Positions 24,494-33,678 of a DNA stretch of 64,000 bases are shown one piece after another. A program made the translations under genes and the position numbers. Every line of letters starts with the position of its first letter. Within the stretch, counting starts at the first letter, position 1. The notes beneath the pieces are model-generated. The model saw only the letters and a list, made by a program, of their open reading frames with translations. It made no database searches and was not told where the DNA came from. The stretch is from Pontibacter sp. Tf4 (GTDB lineage: Bacteria > Bacteroidota > Bacteroidia > Cytophagales > Hymenobacteraceae). The stretch covers positions 248,001 through 312,000 of the forward strand of contig NZ_JACKZC010000005.1 in the NCBI RefSeq assembly GCF_014212495.1, given 5' to 3'.

Positions 24494-25534
24494 TTAATCG
24501 GGCTGCTGCATAACGGCGGCAAGGCAAAGCGGTAGGAAAAGGAGCAGCTTGCGGTAAAGCGGCTTTTCGGGCAGGGCTGCCCATGCCAACCGGACCTGCT
24601 GCTTCACAAAAGGTAAAACAGAAAGTAATTGCGTGATCTCCTCTGCCAGAACAGACCTTTTCCTACTGGTCCATTGTTGCAGGAATTTACCCAGCAGTGG
24701 CATCACCAGTTGTGTCCACACTATATAAATAAGGAGCGCACGGACCACTATAGCAAGTACCTGTTGGTCCGGTGTTATATTAAGGTATAAAGCACCTGCC
24801 AGCAAACCGGCTATCGCAAGTAAAACTCCGGATACCAATGGCTTTCGTTTGCGGCGGGCAGGAAGCTGGTTATCAACTATAGATATGGTATTAACTTCAG
24901 CATTCGCGAGTTGCTGCCGGAAATACAACTGGCGTTTTGTTAGTATGCCAGGCAGGCGACCAGCCAACCAGCCAACAAAAACACCCATAAGCGCATGTGC
25001 TCCGATATAAACCAGCACCACATACAGCACATACTCGCCTTCCGGCATACCGGCTTTCTTTAAAATATAGTTTACAAAGCCATGTGCTACCTGGTACAGG
25101 TCGGCACCAAACAAAACCAGCATTACTACCAGCCGCTGCAGGGCAGATTGCAGTTGGGTGATTACGCCCAGCACTACACAACTTATTTTATAGTGCGCAC
25201 GGCTTCGGAAAAACAGGTAGCCCAGTGCCCCTTGTATTAACACGGCCAGATAAGCGCCCGGCGGTGTATGCGGGCTAAGCATGCCCTTTACAAGTATAAC
25301 CAGTATAGTTGCTTTAAGTATAGCAGCCCGCGAAGGACCATAATAATAAAGCAGACTAATGCACACCACTGATGCACCGCCAACAAATAAACCGGTGCCC
25401 GGCAGATGCAGTGCATGCAATACCCCACCCAGGAAAGCTTCGCAAAGTGCCCAAAGGGCGGTTATGCGGTAAAACAGTGCTGGCTGTGCTATAGTTGTCT
25501 GCTCCGGCCCGCGGGTTACCTGCGCTATTTCCAT
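24494..25534 (-). CDS. Polytopic membrane protein, unknown function
   Basis: 346 aa with about eight hydrophobic helices (roughly 27-67, 75-112, 118-150, 166-196, 230-250, 258-285 and 325-343) separated by basic loops such as RRKRKP. The gene begins inside the last 10 bp of the MOSC-protein gene, so the two are translationally coupled. The N-terminal part has a loose feel of ECF-transporter S components (alternating small helices with PPGAYLAVLIQG), and the C-terminal basic half recalls EcfT, but I see no decisive motif and do not assign a function. Confidence 0.7.
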   Translation of the reverse strand: MEIAQVTRGPEQTTIAQPALFYRITALWALCEAFLGGVLHALHLPGTGLFVGGASVVCISLLYYYGPSRAAILKATILVILVKGMLSPHTPPGAYLAVLIQGALGYLFFRSRAHYKISCVVLGVITQLQSALQRLVVMLVLFGADLYQVAHGFVNYILKKAGMPEGEYVLYVVLVYIGAHALMGVFVGWLAGRLPGILTKRQLYFRQQLANAEVNTISIVDNQLPARRKRKPLVSGVLLAIAGLLAGALYLNITPDQQVLAIVVRALLIYIVWTQLVMPLLGKFLQQWTSRKRSVLAEEITQLLSVLPFVKQQVRLAWAALPEKPLYRKLLLFLPLCLAAVMQQPD

Positions 25535-26337
25535 TGCAATACATTAACTGCATCACCAACTTTTATTACTCCGGTGCCATGGTGCACCAGGTTCTGCCCG
25601 AAGAGGACTTTATTATTTTTGGTACGGTAGGATGCCAGTGTTTTTAAAGGCTCCGCTCCTTTTATGCCGGTCTGCTGGTCTATAGTTGTCAGCACGCAGC
25701 GGGCGCAGGGTTTGGCTGCCCGGAACTGCACTTCCCCAATTGTAAAAGTGTTCCAGTTATCTTCGGCATGCGGATCGCCGCCGGTAAACACGAAGTTCGG
25801 CCGGAAGCGGTTCATCGGCACTGGCTTTTCCAATTTACTGTTCAGGTGGTTCAGCGACTCCTGCCCTATCATCAGAAACGGGTAAGCATCAGCAAAACTC
25901 ACAATTTCTTTATCAAAGGCATATTCCGGGTCCACACGGCGCAACGAGTTATCGGGCATATATACCAGCCGTGCCACCATGCCCAAGGCTTTCGAGAACC
26001 AGGCGCTGGTATGGTGGTTGATTTCATAAGCCGTGCAGGTGTCTTCCCACACAGTTACCTGTACTTCGTGCTCAGGGTTAGCAGCAAAAGGAATAAAGAG
26101 TGGGGCCAGCAGATTTTGCTTGTGCGACACCAGCAGTCCGTCGTTTTGCAGGGTTACCTGCAGCAGGGCCATCTGGGCAAAGGTGCGCTGCGACAAAAAC
26201 TTTCCGTTCCCGTCAACCAGCATCCACCTCCGGTCGTATTGCAGGCCACGCGCCTGCACGTGTGCCTGTGGCAGGCTTATACCGCCCAGCGATTTGATAG
26301 GATAAATATAGATCGTGCTCAGGGTGTATGTAGCCAT
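25525..26337 (-). CDS. MOSC-domain protein with N-terminal beta-barrel
   Basis: 270 aa from ATG at 26337 (MATYTLSTIYIYPIKSLGG); the longer frame from 26388 has an unlikely N-terminus. The N-terminal MOSC_N domain (IYIYPIKSLGGISL, RRWMLVDGNGKFLSQR) is followed by a MOSC domain with NRFRPNFVF and PCARCVLTTID, whose cysteines and aspartate are typical of mARC/YcbX-like molybdenum-cofactor proteins reducing N-hydroxylated compounds. It overlaps the membrane-protein gene by 10 bp. Redox partner and substrate unknown; a 2Fe-2S ferredoxin gene lies 36 kb away, not linked. Confidence 0.9.
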   Translation of the reverse strand: MATYTLSTIYIYPIKSLGGISLPQAHVQARGLQYDRRWMLVDGNGKFLSQRTFAQMALLQVTLQNDGLLVSHKQNLLAPLFIPFAANPEHEVQVTVWEDTCTAYEINHHTSAWFSKALGMVARLVYMPDNSLRRVDPEYAFDKEIVSFADAYPFLMIGQESLNHLNSKLEKPVPMNRFRPNFVFTGGDPHAEDNWNTFTIGEVQFRAAKPCARCVLTTIDQQTGIKGAEPLKTLASYRTKNNKVLFGQNLVHHGTGVIKVGDAVNVLQWK

Positions 26338-26474
26338 AACAGAACAGTGGTAACGACCGAAATTATAAACTATATCTGTGTTAATCAACTATAGCACTGC
26401 AAAGGTATTGGCTTATAAGTATATATGATTTTGTTTTAAAACGTTATCTTTACACTGGTACAAATTTCATCCTT

Positions 26475-27365
26475 ATGAAAAACGTTTATCACTACCTGGC
26501 TGCCCTGTTGGCGCTCCTCACAACCGTTAGCACCCCGTTACAGGCACAGACCTCTCCAGCCACCATGCCTAAAGCGCTTTTGTGGGAAGTATCCGGGAAG
26601 GGCCTGAAACAACCATCTTACCTGTTTGGCACCATTCACGCCATTTGTCCCGAAAGCTTTATACTGACGGATGCTGTTAAGCAGAAGCTGGCGCAGACCG
26701 AGCGCCTCTCGCTGGAAGTAGACATGGATGCCCCTAACTTTATGGTAGAGCTGCAACAGGCCACTGTACTGCCGGACAGCCTGAAGCTACGCGGCTATTT
26801 CTCGGATGAAGAATACAACCTGCTGCACGGTTACTTTAAAAACACCATGGGCCTGAACCTGGACCAGTTGGACCGCATGAAGCCTTTTATGCTGCACTCG
26901 ATGCTGTTGTCGCAGTTAACGGAGTGCCAGGCTATCTCTTACGAAGAAAGCCTGATGAAACTGGCCCAACAGCAGGGCAAGGAAGTGATCGGACTGGAAA
27001 CAGTGGGCGAACAGCTGAGCGCTATAGACCAGATGCCGGCAAATGTGCAGGTAAGTATGCTGACCAAAATGATCCGCAACATGGATGATGCGCGTAAAAC
27101 GTATCAGAACATGGTGAAACTATACCTGCAGCAGGACCTGGCAGGCCTGGATGCCCTCTCGCGCGAAGAATATAACGACGAAGACTACCACGTATACGAA
27201 CAGGCTTTCCTGGTGAACCGCAATAAACGCTGGATACCGGTTATGGAACGCGAAGCACGTATACAACCTACCTTTTTTGCTGTAGGCGCCGGCCACCTGA
27301 CCGGACAGGACGGGTTGCTGGAACTGCTGCGCAAGCGTGGCTATACAGTGCTACCAGTGCAGTAA
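26475..27365 (+). CDS. TraB/GumN-family protein, exported
   Basis: 296 aa with signal peptide (MKNVYHYLAALLALLTTVSTPLQAQ). The TraB/GumN family is recognised by SYLFGTIHAIC near residue 50 and FFAVGAGHLTGQDGLLELLRKRGY at the C-terminus, the two GxxH-type motifs thought to bind metal as in Tiki-like proteases. Members are periplasmic, of poorly defined function; some are haem-binding or proteolytic. It is followed 45 bp later by the secreted M1 aminopeptidase gene. Confidence 0.92.
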   Translation: MKNVYHYLAALLALLTTVSTPLQAQTSPATMPKALLWEVSGKGLKQPSYLFGTIHAICPESFILTDAVKQKLAQTERLSLEVDMDAPNFMVELQQATVLPDSLKLRGYFSDEEYNLLHGYFKNTMGLNLDQLDRMKPFMLHSMLLSQLTECQAISYEESLMKLAQQQGKEVIGLETVGEQLSAIDQMPANVQVSMLTKMIRNMDDARKTYQNMVKLYLQQDLAGLDALSREEYNDEDYHVYEQAFLVNRNKRWIPVMEREARIQPTFFAVGAGHLTGQDGLLELLRKRGYTVLPVQ

Positions 27366-27410
27366 TTTCTTGTAGTGCGCTGCACCTGGCTGCTACTATA
27401 CTTTTGAACT

Positions 27411-29369
27411 ATGAAAAACATGGCCCGGTTACTATTCCTGCTATCTATAGTTCTTTACACCAGCCATGTGCAGGCTCAAACAGACACGCCCGCCGTATAT
27501 AGTTGCGTCAAAAGCAGTCTGCAGCAACCTACGCGGGCAGCAGTAGCGTCAGAAGAACATCAGCGTCTGATGAACCTATATGATGTTACGTTCTACGCCC
27601 TGAACCTGAAGCTGGAACGCAACAGCACCTATATCGACGGCTCCGTAGAAACCCATGCCAAAGTAAAAGGTAATGCATTAAGTGTTTTCGCGTTTGAGCT
27701 GCACCCGAGCTTTACTATAGAGAGCATAACTATAAATGGCACTCCCCAGGCTACTATAACCCGTAACGGCAGCGATGTAACAGTCAATCTTAGCACAACT
27801 ATAGCAGCTGGCAGTAACTTGCAGGCAACTATAGATTACAAAGGTTTTGCACCAAACAGTGGCAATGCCGCCATCGGAAACGGTTTTAACACCGCCCGCC
27901 TCGAGAGTCTGAAAACAGATGTAACCTGGAGCCTGAGCGAACCTTACGCAGCCTACGAGTGGTGGCCAACCAAGCAGGTGCTTACCGACAAAGCCGACTC
28001 GGTGCATGTAACCATAAACACCAGCCCTGAAAACAAGGCAGGTTCCAACGGGCTGCTGACCGAAACAGAACAACTCCCCGATGGCCGCGTGGCTTACCAC
28101 TGGCGAAGCAACTATCCTATCGCATACTACCTGATCTCGGTGGCTGTATCAGATTATGACGGGTATGTGCTGTTTGCCAACCCTGCTGGCGCCCCGGCTC
28201 CTATCCCTATCGTAAACTATGTGTACAAAGGCCGGTTACCGGTTTATAAAACTGACATAGACCGCACAGCTACTTTTCTGGAATATTTTTCGGAGTTGTT
28301 TACGCTGTACCCTTTTGCAAAGGAAAAGTACGGACACAGCATGGCACCTATCGGTGGCGGTATGGAGCACCAGACCATGACCACACAGTCGAGCTTTGCT
28401 TTTACGCTTACGGCACACGAACTGGCACACCAGTGGTTTGGCAACAACGTAACCTGCGCCTCCTGGCAGGACATCTGGCTGAACGAAGGCTTTGCATCCT
28501 ATGCCGAATACCTGGCCCTGCATCAGTCCTCCCCGGCTCAGGCAGAGGCCTGGATGAGCGATGCTCATAACCGGGCCAAAACAGCCTTCACCGGCAGCCT
28601 GCGAGTACCCGACACGACCGATGTGAACAGGATCTTCAACTATAACCTGACCTATAAAAAAGGGGCGTCGGTGGTACACATGCTGCGCTACGAGATAGAT
28701 AACGACGCACAGTTCTTTACAGCCTTACGCAACTATCAGACAACATATAGGGGCAGAACCGCTACCACTGCCGACTTACAGCAGATAATGGAGCAGGCTA
28801 CGAACAAAAACCTGGACTACTTTTTTAAACAGTGGTACGAAGGCGAAGGCTACCCGGTATTCGGGATACAGTGGAACCAGGTAGGTGACAAACTGGTGAT
28901 CGATGCAGAGCAGGCTACGACGGGCGCTACCACTTTTTTCCGGACAGACGTAACCTACGAGATACAGACAACAGCCGGCCCGCAAACCGTGCGGGTAACG
29001 CAAAACCAACCACGCCAGCAGTTTGTAGTTACTGTTTCCGGCACCGTAACAGGCCTTGTTCCGGACCCTGAGAACCGGATACTAAACGATGTAAGCTATA
29101 TAAACCGAAACAGTGAGCTACAAATACCGGAGCTACCTATAGTTGTGTACCCGAACCCTACTGACACGGGCAGCATTACCATCACCGACCTTCCGTTTGC
29201 AGCCACCGAACTGATCATATACGACCGCATTGGCCGCAAAATGAGGCAGCAACAGGTAAATACACAGCAAACTATAGAACTACAGTTAAATGGCCTGGTG
29301 CCCGGCTTATACTTTATCAGGGTAACCAACGGGCACAACACGGCCGTCTCCAGTTTTCTGAAGATATAG
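27411..29369 (+). CDS. M1-family aminopeptidase with type IX secretion sorting domain
   Basis: 652 aa with signal peptide (ends HVQAQ). N-terminal beta domain about 50-260, substrate motif GGGMEHQT (about 315-322), zinc site HELAHQWFG with His336, Glu337, His340 and the third ligand Glu359 in WLNEGFASY. After about residue 565 comes PIVVYPNPTDTGSITI and a C-terminal Por_Secre_tail-like region ending GLYFIRVTNGHNTAVSSFLKI, so it is exported by type IX secretion and probably anchored or released at the surface. The first 200 codons use ACT ATA repeatedly because of the CTATAG word. Confidence 0.95.
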   Translation: MKNMARLLFLLSIVLYTSHVQAQTDTPAVYSCVKSSLQQPTRAAVASEEHQRLMNLYDVTFYALNLKLERNSTYIDGSVETHAKVKGNALSVFAFELHPSFTIESITINGTPQATITRNGSDVTVNLSTTIAAGSNLQATIDYKGFAPNSGNAAIGNGFNTARLESLKTDVTWSLSEPYAAYEWWPTKQVLTDKADSVHVTINTSPENKAGSNGLLTETEQLPDGRVAYHWRSNYPIAYYLISVAVSDYDGYVLFANPAGAPAPIPIVNYVYKGRLPVYKTDIDRTATFLEYFSELFTLYPFAKEKYGHSMAPIGGGMEHQTMTTQSSFAFTLTAHELAHQWFGNNVTCASWQDIWLNEGFASYAEYLALHQSSPAQAEAWMSDAHNRAKTAFTGSLRVPDTTDVNRIFNYNLTYKKGASVVHMLRYEIDNDAQFFTALRNYQTTYRGRTATTADLQQIMEQATNKNLDYFFKQWYEGEGYPVFGIQWNQVGDKLVIDAEQATTGATTFFRTDVTYEIQTTAGPQTVRVTQNQPRQQFVVTVSGTVTGLVPDPENRILNDVSYINRNSELQIPELPIVVYPNPTDTGSITITDLPFAATELIIYDRIGRKMRQQQVNTQQTIELQLNGLVPGLYFIRVTNGHNTAVSSFLKI

Positions 29370-29420
29370 GAAGGCTTACTAAAGCTTAACTATAGTTTGA
29401 GAAGAATACGGTATAGTTGC

Positions 29421-29768
29421 TTAGAACCGCATCATGGCTTTTACCTGCTGTGCTTCCTTCACGTTAAACTCGTAGGTCAGGCGCTTATAGTTTATCAGAT
29501 CCAGGATGGTGCCGATAAAGCAAAGACCGCCGGTAAACAGGTATAACAGCCCCATGCCGATCTGGCCCAGGTAAAAACGCTGCAACCCCGCGATCAGGAA
29601 AAACCCGACAATTACCAGAATCATCACTTCAGATGGCTTTTTGCGCCGGGCACGGTAAATATTGGCAAACTGCCTGGCTTCATCGTCAGTCAGATCATTC
29701 GCCAGTGTCTGGACATATTGTAATTCATCCGGCTCCAGTTCCGGCATCAGGTGTAGCATTTGCGCCAT
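29421..29768 (-). CDS. TM2-domain protein
   Basis: 115 aa from ATG at 29768 (MAQMLHLMPELEPDEL); the longer frame to 29987 is a cysteine/glycine-rich shadow of the upstream gene. The TM2 domain is clear: IAGLQRFYLGQIGMGLLYLF, then GGLCFIGTILDLI at about residues 59-93, two membrane helices with the family RFYLG motif. The N-terminal half is acidic and cytoplasmic. TM2 proteins are common in Bacteroidota with unknown role. The DUF2752 gene precedes it by a few bases. Confidence 0.9.
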   Translation of the reverse strand: MAQMLHLMPELEPDELQYVQTLANDLTDDEARQFANIYRARRKKPSEVMILVIVGFFLIAGLQRFYLGQIGMGLLYLFTGGLCFIGTILDLINYKRLTYEFNVKEAQQVKAMMRF

Positions 29769-29773
29769 CGTTC

Positions 29774-30118
29774 TTAAGGGTTTAGTGTGTTTGTCTGCGT
29801 TAAAAGCCGTGCAGCTGACAGATGCTGTCGCACCAGGTACACGCAACGGTAAAAAAGTAAAACTATAGCAGGTACACCCAGCGGATGGGCCTCCCACGAC
29901 GCCACAACCTCCCCACGAAACAGCCACGCCACCGCATGCCCCAATCCACAGCCCGGGCACCATTCCAGCACATAACTGAAAGGGCACAGACTAAAGAGAT
30001 GCGCCGCATCCGGCTTCATAAAAGCAAGCGCCAACAGGCCTGATAGCCAGCCACAAAGCTCTGGTAAGTAATGCGAGTACCGCACAAAACTATAACCCCT
30101 GATAATAGCTCTTCGCAT
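29774..30118 (-). CDS. DUF2752 membrane protein
   Basis: 114 aa from ATG at 30118 (a GTG one codon earlier is possible). DUF2752 signature CPGCGLGHAVAWLFRGEVVASWEAHPLGVPAIVLL in the middle, with three hydrophobic segments. It is coupled with the TM2 gene, whose start lies 6 bp past its stop; this pairing is frequent in the phylum and suggests a common membrane function, still unknown. Confidence 0.88.
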   Translation of the reverse strand: MRRAIIRGYSFVRYSHYLPELCGWLSGLLALAFMKPDAAHLFSLCPFSYVLEWCPGCGLGHAVAWLFRGEVVASWEAHPLGVPAIVLLFYRCVYLVRQHLSAARLLTQTNTLNP

Positions 30119-30192
30119 CACTAACTAAAGCAGCACATTGCCGTAACCAACTATAATTACTGAAATATTAACAAAATAAATTAACATTCAAA

Positions 30193-31638
30193 ATGTCGCG
30201 AAGCCTATATGTTATCGTATGCCTGCTGGTGCTGTCGGGCTGCTTCCGTACGCGCTCCTCTAATGGTGGCGGAGACAAGAGTGTGCTCCTCACAGAAAGG
30301 CCTGTACGTGCAGCTGATATTGAGCTGCCCGCCGGTTACAAAGCCGAAGCAATAGCCACAGGATTTACCTTTCCTACGGATGTTGCTTTTGATGACCAGG
30401 GGCAGGTGTACGTGATAGAAGCAGGCTACTCCTACGGTGAAGAATTTCTGGAACCAAAACTGATAAGAACCAGCCCCGATGGTAACAAAACAACGATAGC
30501 TACAGGCGAACTGAACGGCCCCTGGACGGGCATTACCTACCACGATGGCAGTTTTTACATAGCGGAGGGCGGACAGAAAAATGGTGGAAAAATTTTACGC
30601 ATCACCCCGGAAGGCAACATAGCAACTATAGTTCAGGACCTGCCAACCTACGGCGACCACCATACCAACGGCCCTGTTATTGGCCCCGATGGGAAACTAT
30701 ACTTTGCTACCGGCACTGCTACCAACTCCGGCGTGGTTGGCCCCGACAACTATAACATGGGCTGGCTCAAGCGCCGTTCCGATTTTCATGACATCCCCTG
30801 CCAGGATATAACACTTACCGGCCAGAACTTTACGAGCCAGAAACCTGAAACCGGCGAAACCGTAACTACAGGGCCTTACCTGCCTTATGGCACAGCTGCC
30901 ACCCCGCAACAGGTTATTCCGGGTGCAGTGCCGTGCTCGGGCGCCGTATTTCGCGCTGACCTGGATGGCAGCAATATGGAACTGCTGGCATGGGGCTTCC
31001 GAAATCCCTTCGGGCTGACTTTTGCACCGGACGGGCAACTATACATAACCGAAAACGGCTTTGATGACCGTGGCAGCCGCCCTGTATGGGGAACCGGCGA
31101 TTACCTGTGGCAGGTACAGACCGGACAATGGTATGGCTGGCCCGATTTTGCCGGAGGCCTTGCCTTTAACGGCGAGCGTTTTGGTGCTCCCGGCGAAGAT
31201 GACCCCAAACCAGTACTTGCCGCACATCCTGCCACGCCACCCAAACCAACAGCCAGCTTAGGCGTGCACTCTTCTTCAAACGGACTCGATTTTTCTACTT
31301 CCGTGGCATTTGGCTACACCGGGCAGGCTTTTATAGCACAGTTCGGCGACATGGCCCCGAGCGTAGGCAAAGTGCTGGCGCCAGTTGGCTTTAAAGTAGT
31401 GCGCGTAAATGTAGCAGATGGCACGGTAGCCGATTTTGCCACAAACAAAGGCAAGAAAAATGCCCCGGCATCGGCGCTGAAAACCGGCGGGCTGGAGCGC
31501 CCGGTAGCGGTTAAGTTCTCGCCAGACGGCACCGCCCTTTACATTATAGACTTTGGCATTATGCGCAACACCGACCATGGCTCTATCCCGCAGAAAGGCA
31601 CAGGCGTACTCTGGAAAGTAACCCGCACCGCTCCTTAA
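30193..31638 (+). CDS. PQQ-dependent sugar dehydrogenase-like propeller lipoprotein
   Basis: 481 aa, lipobox LVLSGC with Cys17. A six-bladed beta-propeller of the glucose/sorbosone dehydrogenase type follows: LPAGYKAEAIATGFTFPTDV, GPWTGITYHDGSFYIAEGG, GDHHTNGPVIGPDGKLYFATG (about 150-175), WGFRNPFGLTFAPDGQLY and a final PVAVKFSPDGTALYIIDFG blade. Members oxidise sugars or alcohols with PQQ in the periplasm. The next gene, 11 bp on, encodes a cytochrome c lipoprotein, the likely electron acceptor. No PQQ-synthesis genes are in the window. Confidence 0.88.
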   Translation: MSRSLYVIVCLLVLSGCFRTRSSNGGGDKSVLLTERPVRAADIELPAGYKAEAIATGFTFPTDVAFDDQGQVYVIEAGYSYGEEFLEPKLIRTSPDGNKTTIATGELNGPWTGITYHDGSFYIAEGGQKNGGKILRITPEGNIATIVQDLPTYGDHHTNGPVIGPDGKLYFATGTATNSGVVGPDNYNMGWLKRRSDFHDIPCQDITLTGQNFTSQKPETGETVTTGPYLPYGTAATPQQVIPGAVPCSGAVFRADLDGSNMELLAWGFRNPFGLTFAPDGQLYITENGFDDRGSRPVWGTGDYLWQVQTGQWYGWPDFAGGLAFNGERFGAPGEDDPKPVLAAHPATPPKPTASLGVHSSSNGLDFSTSVAFGYTGQAFIAQFGDMAPSVGKVLAPVGFKVVRVNVADGTVADFATNKGKKNAPASALKTGGLERPVAVKFSPDGTALYIIDFGIMRNTDHGSIPQKGTGVLWKVTRTAP

Positions 31639-31649
31639 AATAATTGCTC

Positions 31650-32009
31650 ATGAAAAACATACTTTACACACTAACAACTATAGTTCTGCTTTTTGCCTGT
31701 GGCACAGCCAAGCGCGGCGAGCCTGCTTTTGCCGCCATCCCCGACTCGGAGCCGGCAATAGCGCAGGGCAGGGTTGTGTTCGATACCTTTTGCAACAAAT
31801 GCCACCCCGGCGGTGAAGCAGGACTTGGGCCAGCCATCAACAATAAGCCGCTGCCCGGTTTCCTGATGCGTTTCCAGGTGCGGCATGGGCTGGGCGTAAT
31901 GCCTGCCTTTTCGGAAAAAGCTATTTCAGATGACGAGTTGGACATTTTGATTGCCTACCTGAAAACGATGCGTAAAGCAAAACACGACAAAGATGCGCAG
32001 GCGCCGTAA
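31650..32009 (+). CDS. Small c-type cytochrome lipoprotein
   Basis: 119 aa from ATG at 31650; the TTG two codons upstream is less likely. Lipobox VLLFAC with Cys17. One haem site CNKCH (Cys48, Cys51, His52) and a likely axial Met84 in GVMPAFSEKAISDDELDILIAYLKTM, the class I cytochrome c layout. It lies directly after the propeller lipoprotein and probably carries its electrons to the respiratory chain. The signal region contains a perfect AACTATAGTT at 31676-31685. Confidence 0.92.
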   Translation: MKNILYTLTTIVLLFACGTAKRGEPAFAAIPDSEPAIAQGRVVFDTFCNKCHPGGEAGLGPAINNKPLPGFLMRFQVRHGLGVMPAFSEKAISDDELDILIAYLKTMRKAKHDKDAQAP

Positions 32010-32045
32010 GTATAAATCAGCGACTAACCTTAAACTATAAAAGCT

Positions 32046-32252
32046 ATGGAATGCAATGTTGGCTTAACCGAACAAAAACTACGGGTACTGGGCGGCCTGG
32101 CCCTTGTTGGTCTGGGAGCATATTATAATACTAAAGCGCTGGCTATTTTAGGCCTTGTGCCAATAATTACGGGCATGCTGCGTTATTGCCCTGTCAACCA
32201 GGCAATCGGGTATAACGGTTGCAGGAAAAGCCGGATACAGAACTTTACCTGA
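32046..32252 (+). CDS. DUF2892 (YgaP-transmembrane-like) small membrane protein
   Basis: 68 aa: MECNVGLTEQKLRVLGGLAL, two hydrophobic helices and the family ending ITGMLRYCPVNQAIG. DUF2892 proteins resemble the membrane hairpin of the rhodanese YgaP. It follows the cytochrome gene by 36 bp and may be part of the same transcript; role unknown. Confidence 0.85.
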   Translation: MECNVGLTEQKLRVLGGLALVGLGAYYNTKALAILGLVPIITGMLRYCPVNQAIGYNGCRKSRIQNFT

Positions 32253-32302
32253 GTTGAAACAAAACGCTACCTTTACGCCTTTTACCGGCGGGAAAATACT
32301 TT

Positions 32303-33601
32303 ATGGAGATCATCATTATACTTATTCTTACCTTACTAAATGGCTTTTTCGCTTTATCTGAGATCGCACTGGTATCGGTGAAGCGCAGTCGTATAGAACA
32401 GAAAGCCGCAACCGGCAGCAGCAGCGCCCGCGATGTTTTAAAGTTACTGGAAGAGCCTGAACACTTTCTGTCGTCGGTGCAGGTGGGGATAACCCTGATA
32501 AGTATTGTGGCAGGTGCGTACGGTGGCGCGGCCCTCTCAGAGAAATTTACACCCGTAGTGGCAAGCATTGCTCCGCTGGCGCCCTACGCTGCCCAGATCT
32601 CGATCATCGTTATAGTTGGCCTGATCACCTACTTCACTATTGTGATCGGGGAACTGATACCTAAAACCGTGGCCCTGAATAACCCCGAACGCATTGCGCT
32701 GGCGGTTGCACCCATCATCAAAGTATTCACCAGGTTAACATTTCCGCTGGTCAGGCTGCTTTCGGGCTCTACCAACCTGGCTATTAAGCTGCTGGGCATT
32801 AAACAGAACAAAGGCGGCGCCAGCCTTACCGAAGAAGAACTGCGCCACCTGATAAAAGTAGCGGGCAGCGAAGGCGTGCTGGAGAAGGAAGAAGAACGCC
32901 TGCACGACAACCTCTTTTACCTGTACGAGCAACGCAACCGCAGCCTGATGACCTACCGCACCGAAGTGGAATGGATAGACCTGGACCGCCCGGCCGAAAT
33001 AAAAGAGATCATCAGAAAAAGTGCACATACCAAGTTTCCGGTTTGCAGAGGCTCTCTGGACAATGTGGTAGGCATATTAGCTGTAAAAGATTATTTTGAG
33101 CAGGTAGAGCTGGAAGGCAAACCGCTCGAACATGTACTTAAAACACCGCTTTTTGTGTCGGAGTCGATGTACGCGATGAAGACCCTGAAGCTTTTCCAGC
33201 GGAAGAAGCAGTACCTGGCTGTGGTGGTAAATGAGTTTGGTGCGGTAGAAGGCATCATTACCCTGCACGATATTATGGAAGCTATAGTTGGCGACCTGCC
33301 CGACCTGGATGAACAGCATGAGCCCGAAGTTTTCCGCCGCGACGATGGCTCTTACCTGATGAGCGGGGCCATCCTGATACGCGAACTGAACCAGGAACTT
33401 GGCCTGGAACTGGTACCTAACCACCCCGAACGCTACGCCACCTTAGGGGGTTTTATTCTTTACACCCTCTCCAAAATCCCGAAGACAGGCGACAAAATAA
33501 CCCTGCATACCCACGAGCTTGAGGTAATAGACATGGATGCCAGCCGCATTGATAAAGTGCTTGTGCGGGAATTGCCACCTGAGCCGGAAAATACGCCCTG
33601 A
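32303..33601 (+). CDS. CNNM/HlyC-CorC family transporter
   Basis: 432 aa. The DUF21/CNNM membrane domain (about 1-190; LLNGFFALSEIALVSVKRSRIEQ, VIGELIPKTVALNNPE) is followed by two CBS domains (about 205-330; MTYRTEVEWIDLD, VVVNEFGAVEGIITLHDIMEAIVGDL) and a C-terminal CorC_HlyC domain (about 345-425). This order is that of the bacterial CorC/MpfA magnesium exporters, which expel Mg2+ in exchange for Na+ and bind ATP in the CBS pair. Complete, no missing domains. Confidence 0.95.
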   Translation: MEIIIILILTLLNGFFALSEIALVSVKRSRIEQKAATGSSSARDVLKLLEEPEHFLSSVQVGITLISIVAGAYGGAALSEKFTPVVASIAPLAPYAAQISIIVIVGLITYFTIVIGELIPKTVALNNPERIALAVAPIIKVFTRLTFPLVRLLSGSTNLAIKLLGIKQNKGGASLTEEELRHLIKVAGSEGVLEKEEERLHDNLFYLYEQRNRSLMTYRTEVEWIDLDRPAEIKEIIRKSAHTKFPVCRGSLDNVVGILAVKDYFEQVELEGKPLEHVLKTPLFVSESMYAMKTLKLFQRKKQYLAVVVNEFGAVEGIITLHDIMEAIVGDLPDLDEQHEPEVFRRDDGSYLMSGAILIRELNQELGLELVPNHPERYATLGGFILYTLSKIPKTGDKITLHTHELEVIDMDASRIDKVLVRELPPEPENTP

Positions 33602-33614
33602 TCTATATTTTATT

Positions 33615-33674
33615 GTTGCTTAATTGTATAAATCGAAAGCAAAATAGTATCTTTCGGTTATACAATTAAGCAAC
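33615..33674. promoter_or_regulatory. 17-bp inverted repeat enclosing a possible promoter
   Basis: GTTGCTTAATTGTATAA (33615-33631) is repeated exactly in reverse at 33658-33674, four bases before the start codon at 33679. Inside, CGAAAG (33634-33639) pairs with CTTTCG (33651-33656). A TTG at 33624 and TATCTTTC at 33648-33655 sit 21 nt apart, so a promoter may lie within the repeat. Operator or folded leader are both possible. Confidence 0.55.
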
Positions 33675-33678
33675 ATTT

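Noticed and set aside
29769-29987. N-terminal extension of the TM2 protein
   Set aside because: It is the shadow of the DUF2752 gene in another frame, with Gly/Cys-rich nonsense sequence.
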